5,724 nucleotides of DNA, from assembly GCA_004357415.1 (NCBI GenBank), contig SMVY01000130.1, positions 1 to 5,724 on the forward strand, given 5' to 3'. The notes under the pieces were generated by a model that did no database searches, was not told the DNA's origin, and saw only the letters and a program-made list of their open reading frames with translations. This document shows positions 1-5,121 of the stretch, in pieces. The position numbers and the translations under genes were made by a program. This DNA comes from Gemmatimonadota bacterium (GTDB lineage Bacteria; Gemmatimonadota; Gemmatimonadetes; Gemmatimonadales; GWC2-71-9). Numbering within the stretch: the stretch's first letter is position 1; the number at the start of each line of letters is the position of its first letter.

Positions 1-482
1 GCCATGTCCTCCTCGAAGTACATCGATGACACCACGCGATATTCCTCCGGCAGGTCGTTGAGCGCCTCGGTGATCCGGTCCGTGGTGATGGTGGTCATGA
101 GCGCTTGTACCGGATCATCATTCCGCGAGTGGAGGCCTGCGTCCACGGTCCGCTGGTAGAGATAGGCCTCCGGGGTATCGTCCAGGTCGACCTGCTCGCC
201 CTGCCGCTTCTGCCGGCGGTACTTGGAGTAGAAGGCGTTGGTCATGACCCGGAAAAACCATGCCTTGAAATTCGTGCCGGTCTGGAAGGTCCTGAAACCC
301 TTGGCCGCCAGGAAGGCCGCCTCCTGCACCAGGTCTTCGGCGTCGGCCGGATTGCCCGTCAACCGCAGGGCCACGCGGTAGGCCGATGCCAGCAGCGGCG
401 GGAGCAGTTGGTCGAGTGTCGCGGGTTCTTGGGCCGGCGAACCGTCGGTGGTCACTCCACTCCCGGATGGGTGGTCGGTCAT
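1..482 (-). CDS. ECF-type RNA polymerase sigma factor, 3' end beyond window
   Basis: The minus-strand frame from ATG 482-480 stays open to the window edge: 160 codons plus two bases. Sigma region 2 is clear: NPADAEDLVQEAAFLAA (about residues 44-60), then NFKAWFFRVMTNAFYSKYRR (71-90), the usual core-binding and -10 recognition segment. After a linker (DDTPEAYLYQR, 101-111), region 4 begins with ITEALNDLPEEYRVVSSMYF (137-156). The -35-reading helix-turn-helix lies beyond the edge. The family directs RNA polymerase to alternative promoters, often under control of an anti-sigma factor encoded next to it; that neighbour would lie outside the window. The SD before ATG 482 is poor. GTG at 455-453 (residue 10), preceded by GGGAGTGGA, is a plausible alternative start. 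A GGAAC-N17-CGTTA signal upstream suggests autoregulation. The family call is secure; the subgroup and regulon are not determined. Confidence 0.92.
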   Translation of the reverse strand, partial: MTDHPSGSGVTTDGSPAQEPATLDQLLPPLLASAYRVALRLTGNPADAEDLVQEAAFLAAKGFRTFQTGTNFKAWFFRVMTNAFYSKYRRQKRQGEQVDLDDTPEAYLYQRTVDAGLHSRNDDPVQALMTTITTDRITEALNDLPEEYRVVSSMYFEEDM

Positions 483-536
483 GCCCGGTAAGGTGACTGC
501 ATCATCCGCTTGCCGCAACCATATCCGGCGCATCAG

Positions 537-563
537 TAACGTCCCAACCGCCAGAGGAGTTCC
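537..563 (-). promoter_or_regulatory. Candidate ECF-dependent promoter of the sigma gene
   Basis: On the minus strand GGAAC (563-559) is followed after exactly 17 nt by CGTTA (541-537). The form GGAAC/GGAAT, about 17-18 nt, then CGTT is typical of many ECF sigma promoters, such as the SigR/SigH type. A transcript would start near 530 and leave a leader of roughly 48 nt before ATG 482. Autoregulation is inferred from the position only; no start site is demonstrated. Confidence 0.45.
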
Positions 564-574
564 ATGGTCTCGAG

Positions 575-601
575 GGAACTGTCGCTCGTCGCGAGAAGTT
601 G
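575..601 (+). promoter_or_regulatory. Candidate divergent ECF-type promoter
   Basis: GGAAC at 575-579 is followed by 18 nt and GTTG at 598-601, close to the GGAAT-N18-GTT type. Its -35 box forms an inverted repeat with the -35 box of the minus-strand signal: AGTTCC (558-563), 11 nt, GGAACT (575-580). It would drive the 727-1643 gene pair with a leader of about 120 nt. It is weaker than the opposite promoter because the base before GTT is A, not C. A TACACT hexamer at 603-608 is an alternative -10 box but lacks a good -35. Confidence 0.3.
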
Positions 602-726
602 CTACACTGGGGAGCGTTCCATCGGGAGTCTCCCCGGACTTGCCTTGCTACATACGCTTGCGACTGGGATCGTGACGACGTCGCACTCCATCCAGGTCAG
701 CGCCACGTAATCGAGGACGGCAAATC

Positions 727-918
727 ATGGACGATTGGAGTGACTACACGGTGCAGCGGGATTCGATGTACCTGCTGAGCCACACGATCCATCGCTACGC
801 CATCATCCCTCTGCCGGGAACGCAGGCCGTGGTCGAACTCAATGCCGATTGGGGCGTGGCGGCCTCCACCATCACCTACCGGCGCCTCCACCAGGCATGT
901 GCACCATCAGCTGGCTGA
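727..918 (+). CDS. Small protein of unknown function, overlapping the NRDE gene
   Basis: A 63-residue ORF starting at ATG 727, with GAGGACGG (713-720) as a plausible ribosome binding site. Third codon positions are overwhelmingly G or C until the overlap with the next gene, which argues for real coding. I do not recognise the family. The protein is acidic at the start (MDDWSD), has a hydrophobic stretch (YAIIPLPGTQAVVEL, about 25-39), and no clear signal peptide or membrane helix. Its last 22 bases overlap the start of the NRDE-family gene in another frame. That gene has no good SD of its own, so translation of this ORF may deliver ribosomes to it. The last dozen residues share DNA with the next gene and may carry little meaning of their own. 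Confidence 0.6.
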   Translation: MDDWSDYTVQRDSMYLLSHTIHRYAIIPLPGTQAVVELNADWGVAASTITYRRLHQACAPSAG

Positions 919-1643
919 GCCGCCCACAGGGCGGCTACGAGGTGTTCTTCAACCGCGACGAACAACCCACCCGACCAACAACGGGGCCCGAGCGTTCCGT
1001 GGCCGAGGGGGTGGCGTACCTGGCACCGCGGGACGTGGAGGCGGGCGGAACCTGGATCGCGGTCAACGCGTTCGGTGTGACCGTCAGCATGACCAACCAG
1101 TACCCCCAGCCGGCACCCGCGCCGCCGGCCGACCCAGTCAGCAGAGGACTGCTGCTGGCGTCGCTGGTCGACGCCGCGTCGCTCGCCGATGTTGAACAGC
1201 GGGTAGGCCGGCTCCGGCTCGAGCGCTACCGGCCGTTCGCCATCGCAGCGCTCGAACTGGCTGGACCACCGATGAGCCTCCGGTGGGACGGATCGGCCCT
1301 GACCACCAAACGCCATCCCCAACCGGGATTCGTCCTGACCAGCTCGGGGGCAATCCCACCCCGGCTGGAGGACACCCGAAGAGCGGTATTCGCCGAGGCA
1401 GCAGAGCGTAACGGCTTGACGGCCGCCACGCTGTCCGAGGTGCACCGGAGCCACCGGCCCGAGCGGGGCCCGCTGTCGGTCTGCATGCACCGGCCCGAAG
1501 CGGCGACGGTGAGTTACTGCCACATCACCGTTGACCAAGCGCCAGGCGACATCGTGTTCCACTACGCGCCGGGTCCACCGTGCACCACCCCGGTGGAGGC
1601 TCCACTTTCCCTCGCGCGAGTCGACCGGCTGGCGCCAACATAG
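897..1643 (+). CDS. NRDE/TANGO2-family protein
   Basis: A 248-residue protein. The start is placed at ATG 897, because the family begins MC-[IT]-[IL] directly at the N-terminus (here MCTISW) and the name-giving NRDE motif then falls at residues 19-22 (FFNRDEQPTRPT). An upstream in-frame TTG at 849 would add 16 residues not expected in the family. Further family-like segments are GGTWIAVNAFGVTVSMTNQ (50-68) and SVCMHRPEAATVSYCHI (194-210). The Cys after the initiator Met resembles an N-terminal-nucleophile arrangement, but no substrate is established for bacterial members; human TANGO2 is linked to lipid/CoA and haem metabolism and Golgi organisation. The length is normal for the family. The protein looks cytoplasmic. 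It probably forms one transcript with the 63-residue ORF that it overlaps by 22 nt. Confidence 0.85.
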   Translation: MCTISWLSRPQGGYEVFFNRDEQPTRPTTGPERSVAEGVAYLAPRDVEAGGTWIAVNAFGVTVSMTNQYPQPAPAPPADPVSRGLLLASLVDAASLADVEQRVGRLRLERYRPFAIAALELAGPPMSLRWDGSALTTKRHPQPGFVLTSSGAIPPRLEDTRRAVFAEAAERNGLTAATLSEVHRSHRPERGPLSVCMHRPEAATVSYCHITVDQAPGDIVFHYAPGPPCTTPVEAPLSLARVDRLAPT

Positions 1644-1766
1644 TGTCCGCCGCCGGCACGGTTTTCAAAGCGAACGGGGAACGGATCAAACCCACGGACA
1701 CCGCCTGAGTATCCGGTGGCTCGAAAGTTCCTTCCGAGGGGTCCATTCGGTGCGACCAGCATTCAT

Positions 1767-1791
1767 CCGATCGTGTCGACCGATCGGGCTT
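1767..1791 (+). terminator. Weak hairpin, possible terminator after the NRDE gene
   Basis: CCGATCG (1767-1773) pairs with CGATCGG (1781-1787) as a 7-bp stem with a 7-nt loop, followed by a pyrimidine-rich stretch (GCTTCCCTCCTCGTTTCCCC) rather than a true T-run. It lies 124 nt after the NRDE stop codon and about 70 nt before the tRNA. It could equally be an operator-like palindrome upstream of the tRNA. I see no convincing promoter for the tRNA in 1790-1858. Confidence 0.3.
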
Positions 1792-1858
1792 CCCTCCTCG
1801 TTTCCCCTCACTTATGTTTCCCTGCCGCACGCGGGGGCTGTGGCCGTCGATCGTGTAA

Positions 1859-1932
1859 GCGCCCTTAGCTCAACTGGATAGAGCGTCTGACTACGGATCA
1901 GGAGGTTATGGGTTCGACTCCCGTAGGGCGCA
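1859..1932 (+). tRNA. tRNA-Arg (anticodon ACG)
   Basis: The full cloverleaf folds. The acceptor stem is GCGCCCT (1859-1865) with AGGGCGC (1925-1931) and discriminator A at 1932. The D arm is GCTC...GAGC. The anticodon stem is TCTGA/TCAGG, with loop CTACGGA giving anticodon ACG; this reads CGN Arg codons after A34 is deaminated to inosine. The T arm is ATGGG-TTCGACT-CCCGT. The 3' CCA is not encoded; TAA follows. The tRNA is intact, and phage-type genes begin immediately after it, so its 3' end is probably the integration target of the downstream element. Confidence 0.97.
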
Positions 1933-1933
1933 T

Positions 1934-1948
1934 AACGACTTACGCCCT
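1934..1948 (+). repeat. 15-bp direct repeat, copy 1 (candidate attachment or arm site)
   Basis: AACGACTTACGCCCT starts two bases after the tRNA-Arg discriminator base and recurs exactly, in the same orientation, at 5107-5121. The flanking bases do not continue the match. One copy sits exactly where an integrase core or arm site would be expected. Confidence 0.5.
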
Positions 1949-2018
1949 TTCCATAGCTAGCGGTCTTGGGGCGAATCTTGGAAAACATTGTAGACCCATC
2001 ACCGCCGGAGGAACTGCT

Positions 2019-2177
2019 ATGGCGAACCTGGATCAGACCGACTTAGCGCCGCTGCTCGCTGCTATACTCCTGAGCAAGGGCAACATCATGGAAGAGCAGC
2101 CTGGTGTTAACGCTGACAGGATCATTCAAAGGGCTGTAGCGCACGCTAACACTATTTACCGCGCCGCCGGTCCGTAG
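2019..2177 (+). CDS. Small 52-residue protein between tRNA and integrase
   Basis: ATG 2019 is preceded by a strong SD, GGAGGA (2007-2012), with 6-nt spacing, which decides this start over the longer in-frame opening from 1908 that would run through the tRNA. The product is MANLDQTDLAPLLAAILLSK... to IIQRAVAHANTIYRAAGP, mostly helical in character, with no membrane segment or recognisable domain. It is the only plus-strand gene in the element and converges on the integrase with a 2-nt gap between stop codons. It is less GC-rich at third positions than the chromosomal genes to the left, in keeping with element cargo. A weak promoter (TTGGGG-N17-TGTAGA, about 1968-1996) may precede it. The function is unknown; it could be a cargo gene or a small regulator. 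Confidence 0.6.
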   Translation: MANLDQTDLAPLLAAILLSKGNIMEEQPGVNADRIIQRAVAHANTIYRAAGP

Positions 2178-2179
2178 CC

Positions 2180-3259
2180 TCACCGCGCCACCTCCAACAC
2201 ACCGCGTGCCTCGATCCCGAGGTACGCCCGCAGCTTCTCCGCGTCCTCCTCGAGGTACGGCTTCACGTCGTGCCAGGTGTAGAGGTCACGCACGGAGCTC
2301 AGGCCGTGCCCCATGTAGAGCTCGGCCCGGCTCGGGCTGACGCCCACCTCTTCCAGCCAGTGCCGGTAGATGTTCCGGCAGTCCTTGAGCACCATCTCGG
2401 GCCGCACCAACTGCAGCGCTCTCATGACATAGCGACCAGTCACTCGCGGCACGACAGGTGCCTCGACCAGGGGGACCACCCGTTCACGGCCGCCGCGCTT
2501 CGTGCCGTGGACCTCTACCCTGCCCGGCTCACGCCGGATCACCCAACCATCGATGAAGTATTCCTTGGGCAGCATTCCCGTTGTCAGCAGCGACCACAGC
2601 TCCTCCTGGTGGCGCTTCATCACCGCGCCAGGGTCCGTTGAGGGCGCACGGCCAACCAAGGCCAGCGCTTCGGCCGGCTGCAGGACCACCGGGCTGCGCG
2701 AGCGCTGCTTGGGGTACGGCTTCACCTTGCGAACGGCAATGTAGAGCGGGTGATCGTCGCCCACGGTGTTGTTCAGGTAGCTCAAGACGTGCGCCCGCAT
2801 CCGATTGAACCCCACCGGCCGGTCACGGTAGACCCTGCGCAGCCCCTCGATCAGCTTCGGCAGATCATTGATCGACCCGCCCCGCTTGAGGGCGGCCACC
2901 CTCTTGAACGTATGGCCCATCTCTTGGGTGTACCTATCCGAGCCGTCGGCTGTCTTCGCCCACTCAGCCATCGCCGTCAACGGGGTCATTCCCTCTACCG
3001 TCGGCAGCCGGTGCAGCGTGTGCCGCGTGAAGTGGTGATGGACGAGCTTGATCGGCAGCACGCCGTCGGCTATTGCCGTCAGGATGTCGAGCCGGTCGAG
3101 CGGGTCGTACAGGGTATCGAGCATTGCGGCGTACTTGTCCGCGAGCTTGGGGTCTCTCGTGCCACTGGCGCGGATGATCCTCGGAACGCCGTTGAATTGG
3201 CGCTCGACGATCAGCGTGCCGATCGGGTTCCCGTGGCGTCTGGCGAAATAGGGGCTCAT
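2180..3259 (-). CDS. int: Tyrosine recombinase (site-specific integrase)
   Basis: A 359-residue protein. The start is ATG 3259-3257, which overlaps the stop of the preceding HTH gene as ATGA; the longer opening to 3409 lies inside that gene. The N-terminal arm/core-binding half (about 1-185) is variable. The C-terminal catalytic domain shows TTGMLPKEYFIDGW (226-239), the beta-hairpin HGTKRGGRERVVPLV (251-265; Lys254), KDCR (292-295; second Arg R295, with Lys in place of His), YMGH (315-318) and the nucleophile Tyr327 in DLYTWHDV, nine residues after His318 as in XerD-type enzymes. The position of the first catalytic Arg (TGMR in most members) is Leu230. I recall relatives with TTGMGPKEYW, so this may be a subfamily trait. 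The enzyme would integrate and excise the element at tRNA-Arg. Its 3' end faces the tRNA, as usual for such integrases. Confidence 0.93.
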   Translation of the reverse strand: MSPYFARRHGNPIGTLIVERQFNGVPRIIRASGTRDPKLADKYAAMLDTLYDPLDRLDILTAIADGVLPIKLVHHHFTRHTLHRLPTVEGMTPLTAMAEWAKTADGSDRYTQEMGHTFKRVAALKRGGSINDLPKLIEGLRRVYRDRPVGFNRMRAHVLSYLNNTVGDDHPLYIAVRKVKPYPKQRSRSPVVLQPAEALALVGRAPSTDPGAVMKRHQEELWSLLTTGMLPKEYFIDGWVIRREPGRVEVHGTKRGGRERVVPLVEAPVVPRVTGRYVMRALQLVRPEMVLKDCRNIYRHWLEEVGVSPSRAELYMGHGLSSVRDLYTWHDVKPYLEEDAEKLRAYLGIEARGVLEVAR

Positions 3260-3465
3260 GCGACCCGGCTCCTCGAGCGGATACAGTCGATCACGTCCGT
3301 GAGAACATAGACGCCGCGCGCGGTACAAGGCCAGCCGTAGCGCTTGACTGTGCGCGGATGAACTCCGAGCATAGCCGCAAGCTGGGCGCGCGTCATGATC
3401 GGTTGCCATGATCGGGTGAGTGTAGCCAGCGCTCCCGCCAGATCACCGGTCTGCACGTCAGACAT
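3256..3465 (-). CDS. Small HTH DNA-binding protein, possible excisionase or regulator
   Basis: A 69-residue protein from ATG 3465-3463. A tandem ATG at 3468-3466 would give 70 residues, but AGAAGG just upstream is better spaced (6 nt) for the second ATG. A helix-turn-helix is visible in MTRAQLAAMLGVHPRTVKRY (about residues 24-43), followed by a short wing-like stretch (ARGVYVLTDVIDCIRSR). This is the look of MerR/excisionase-type HTH proteins. The gene overlaps the ATPase gene by 8 nt upstream and the integrase start by ATGA downstream, so it is very probably translated with both. Xis genes lying directly before int are common in integrative elements, which favours recombination directionality factor as the role. 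A transcriptional regulator or replication helper cannot be excluded. Confidence 0.75.
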   Translation of the reverse strand: MSDVQTGDLAGALATLTRSWQPIMTRAQLAAMLGVHPRTVKRYGWPCTARGVYVLTDVIDCIRSRSRVA

Positions 3466-4777
3466 CATTCGCCTTCTCGGGGTGATGACGGTTAAGGGAT
3501 GCAAGGTCGAACGAACCGGGGAGGCACTGTGGGCAGAGTAATTGCCCATCGTACTTCGAGGGTTTCAGTGGCTGGTTGCAGACCCCACATTCCGCCGCCA
3601 CCTCCACAGAGCCCCCCATAGAATTCACCAAGTCCCCCTGGTGGTGTTCTATGGGTAGGCCGTTGCTTCCGTTGGGGTTACGGGCCTCAGAATCGCATAG
3701 AACACCACGTTCATGTGTATGGTACTCTATGGGCGGTTCGGGGTGGTCTTCTTTGAGTTTCCACACCCACGGAGCGCCCGGGCCAAACCCGTCTTTTCGG
3801 GGTTTGATACCCATATCCCTCCGTGCCCGGTAGAGTGTGCTGGGGTGGATGCCCTGCGCCTTGGCCTTTGCGATAAGCTCGGCGGATGGCCGTTCCCCGT
3901 CCTCCAGCTCCGCCACGATGAAGTCCCGGGCCTCGTCCCGCGGTCCCCGGTCCCCGTGGTCTTGGGCGGCCAGCACGTCGTCCGCGCTCTGGGTGGACTC
4001 GCCCCGCCATTCCAACTTGGCCACGTCGCCGGCCGACACCATCCGATACCGTAGCGTCGGCGGATGCTTGGCGAGGTTCATTTTCGTTGAGGCGAACACG
4101 AAGGCTTGCGGATCGTCGTCCTCCGGGTCTCGGGCACAGAGGAACCCGGCGCGTACGATGCCCACTATGCCCACGCTGCCCCCGCCACGATACATGGCTG
4201 GCCCCACGTTGGTCTTGTTCAGGTGCCGAAGGAACACGATGGCCGTCCCCGTCCCCTCCGCCACCGCGGCCAACGGTGTGAGCGCCCGCCGCATGTCCTG
4301 GTCTTTGTGGCTATTGTCGGCCTGTTCGAGGTAGGCCACCAGCGGGTCGATGAAGAACCAGCCAATTTCCCACTTCAACAGGTACTCGGACAATGCTGCA
4401 CAGGTCTCAAGGTTTATTGTGAAGCATTTGGCGTCGTTGTATTCCCAGTCAATGATGCCGTCCACGGCGAACACTTTGCTCGGGTCGGCTCCCGCGGCGT
4501 CCAACCGTGGCCGGATGGTGTCCCCGTGGCCGTCCTCATGGCTCAGGATGGCCACGTTTGTGGCCTCCGTCGGTGAGCCGTCTGGCATGGGCAGCCCACG
4601 GGTCGCCCTGGCGGCCAGGTCCACCGTCAGGGTGCTTTTGCCCACACCCGGCATACCGTCGATGACGGTCAGCTTGCCCTTGGGGATGTGGCCTGGCCAC
4701 ACCCACTCCACCGTCTCCGGCTCGATGCTGCTAAATCGTCTCCCGTCAATCTCCACGGCAACTTCTGTGTTAGTCAT
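3458..4777 (-). CDS. RepA-like AAA ATPase with winged helix and zinc ribbon
   Basis: A 439-residue protein. ATG 4777-4775 is chosen because GGGAGGGGCGGGG lies just upstream; the in-frame ATG at 4795 would place that SD inside the gene. The RecA-like ATPase core (about 25-260) has Walker A GMPGVGKST (41-49), acid pair HED (80-82), Walker B WFFIDPL (140-146; Asp144), RHLNKT (184-189) and YRGGGSVGIVGIVRAGF (196-212), matching the AAA_25/RepA hexameric helicase family. A winged-helix-like segment follows (RDFIVAELEDGERPSAELI to PWVWKLK, about 284-342), then a polar His/Pro-rich linker (343-395) and a zinc ribbon with Cys397, Cys400, Cys415 and Cys418. The likely role is a replicative or origin-loading helicase of the element. 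Four inverted motif copies lie in the linker-coding DNA (see the repeats) and may be its own origin. The gene overlaps the next HTH gene by 8 nt. Confidence 0.88.
   Translation of the reverse strand: MTNTEVAVEIDGRRFSSIEPETVEWVWPGHIPKGKLTVIDGMPGVGKSTLTVDLAARATRGLPMPDGSPTEATNVAILSHEDGHGDTIRPRLDAAGADPSKVFAVDGIIDWEYNDAKCFTINLETCAALSEYLLKWEIGWFFIDPLVAYLEQADNSHKDQDMRRALTPLAAVAEGTGTAIVFLRHLNKTNVGPAMYRGGGSVGIVGIVRAGFLCARDPEDDDPQAFVFASTKMNLAKHPPTLRYRMVSAGDVAKLEWRGESTQSADDVLAAQDHGDRGPRDEARDFIVAELEDGERPSAELIAKAKAQGIHPSTLYRARRDMGIKPRKDGFGPGAPWVWKLKEDHPEPPIEYHTHERGVLCDSEARNPNGSNGLPIEHHQGDLVNSMGGSVEVAAECGVCNQPLKPSKYDGQLLCPQCLPGSFDLASLNRHHPEKANDV
3615..3655. repeat. Hairpin 1 of a paired inverted-repeat array inside the ATPase gene
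   Basis: CCCATAGAA (3615-3623) pairs perfectly with TTCTATGGG (3647-3655). Inside it CACCA (3626-3630) pairs with TGGTG (3639-3643) around the 8-nt loop AGTCCCCC, with a small internal loop (TT against GTG). That gives 14 base pairs within coding sequence, at residues about 375-388 of the ATPase linker. The right arm matches the left arm of hairpin 2 exactly over 13 bp in inverse orientation. Confidence 0.7.
3694..3733. repeat. Hairpin 2 of the array inside the ATPase gene
   Basis: CATAGAACACCA (3696-3707) pairs with TGGTACTCTATG (3720-3731) at 10 of 12 positions around a 12-nt loop, with an extra outer C-G pair (3694/3733). It encodes residues about 349-361 of the ATPase. With hairpin 1 it gives four copies of one motif in alternating orientation within about 120 bp. 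CATAGAACACCAC (3696-3708) is the exact reverse complement of GTGGTGTTCTATG (3641-3653). Confidence 0.65.
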
Positions 4778-4827
4778 AGTCCCCGCCCCTCCCATGTTCG
4801 CTCGTCATTACTCAGCGCCACCAGTGG

Positions 4828-5034
4828 TCATACGGCTACCACTTGCGGGTGTGCTTCGGCGTAGCGGGTCACGGCGTCGGCGCTGACATACAACCTGCCG
4901 TTGTGTTCGGTTACCTCGCCGAACTGGCCTGACAATGCCCGGTTGTAACACCGGTTGTACGACATGCGTAGTCGCCTGGCCGCCAGAGTAATTGTGTAGA
5001 GTCCTTCCCGCGTATCCTGCTCACTTCTCGTCAT
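4828..5034 (-). CDS. Excisionase/AlpA-type HTH protein
   Basis: A 68-residue protein starting at ATG 5034-5032, with GGGGAG five bases upstream (AGGGGAGAAACC before the ATG). The MerR-like HTH pattern is nearly complete: YTITLAARRLRMSYNRCYNR (13-32), a turn (ALSGQFGEVTEHNGRLYV, 33-50) and SADAVTRYAEAH (51-62). This corresponds to the helix-turn-helix, wing and final helix of the HTH_17/excisionase family. It probably binds element DNA as an excision factor or as an AlpA-like activator of the genes downstream. It lies 50 nt before the ATPase gene and 78 nt after the PC4-like gene, so it may start its own transcript with rep, the second HTH gene and int. Having two small HTH proteins in one element suggests one is a regulator and the other the true Xis; the sequence does not say which. 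Confidence 0.8.
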   Translation of the reverse strand: MTRSEQDTREGLYTITLAARRLRMSYNRCYNRALSGQFGEVTEHNGRLYVSADAVTRYAEAHPQVVAV

Positions 5035-5112
5035 GGTTTCTCCCCTGTGTGTTTTCCCCTTGAAAGCACGTACCGGTGTGCATCCGAGTCAACGATGATG
5101 ACTCGCAACGAC
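5035..5112 (-). promoter_or_regulatory. Possible promoter/operator region before the HTH-rep-int cassette
   Basis: This 78-nt gap holds a TTGACT hexamer on the minus strand (5092-5087), a fair -35 match, but no good -10 at the right distance. It also holds the interrupted palindrome GCAC-N8-GTGC (GCACGTACCGGTGTGC, 5066-5081) with a central ACCGGT, which could be an operator. Copy 2 of the 15-bp repeat begins at 5107. The regulatory role is inferred from position. Confidence 0.25.
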
Positions 5113-5121
5113 TTACGCCCT
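5107..5121 (+). repeat. 15-bp direct repeat, copy 2
   Basis: AACGACTTACGCCCT is identical to 1934-1948 and in the same orientation, 3173 bp apart. It overlaps the stop codon and last codons of the PC4-like gene. It could be an attachment-site copy bounding a small inner element, an integrase arm-type site, or a replication/partition site. Confidence 0.5.

Noticed and set aside
105..491. Plus-strand open frame opposite the sigma factor
   Set aside because: The minus strand encodes intact sigma regions 2 and 4; the opposing frame is a shadow.
876..1562. Long minus-strand open frame (about 228 codons) opposite the NRDE gene
   Set aside because: It is antisense to a clearly recognised protein family; its composition is the usual shadow of a GC-rich gene and it shows no domain.
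1948..1984. TTTCCA...TGGAAA inverted repeat after the tRNA
   Set aside because: 6-bp arms separated by 25 nt; too weak to call a terminator or an att structure.
1908..2018. In-frame upstream extension of the 52-residue ORF
   Set aside because: It would begin within the tRNA; the GGAGGA site 6 nt before ATG 2019 decides the start.
2750..3310. Plus-strand open frame opposite the integrase
   Set aside because: The minus-strand frame has all the integrase motifs; this one has no SD and no recognisable protein.
3260..3409. N-terminal extension of the integrase by 50 codons
   Set aside because: It lies fully inside the HTH gene; ATG 3259 with the ATGA overlap gives a normal integrase start.
3837..4886. 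Plus-strand open frames opposite the ATPase gene
   Set aside because: Ser/Arg/Pro-rich shadows of the AAA ATPase, whose Walker motifs lie on the minus strand.
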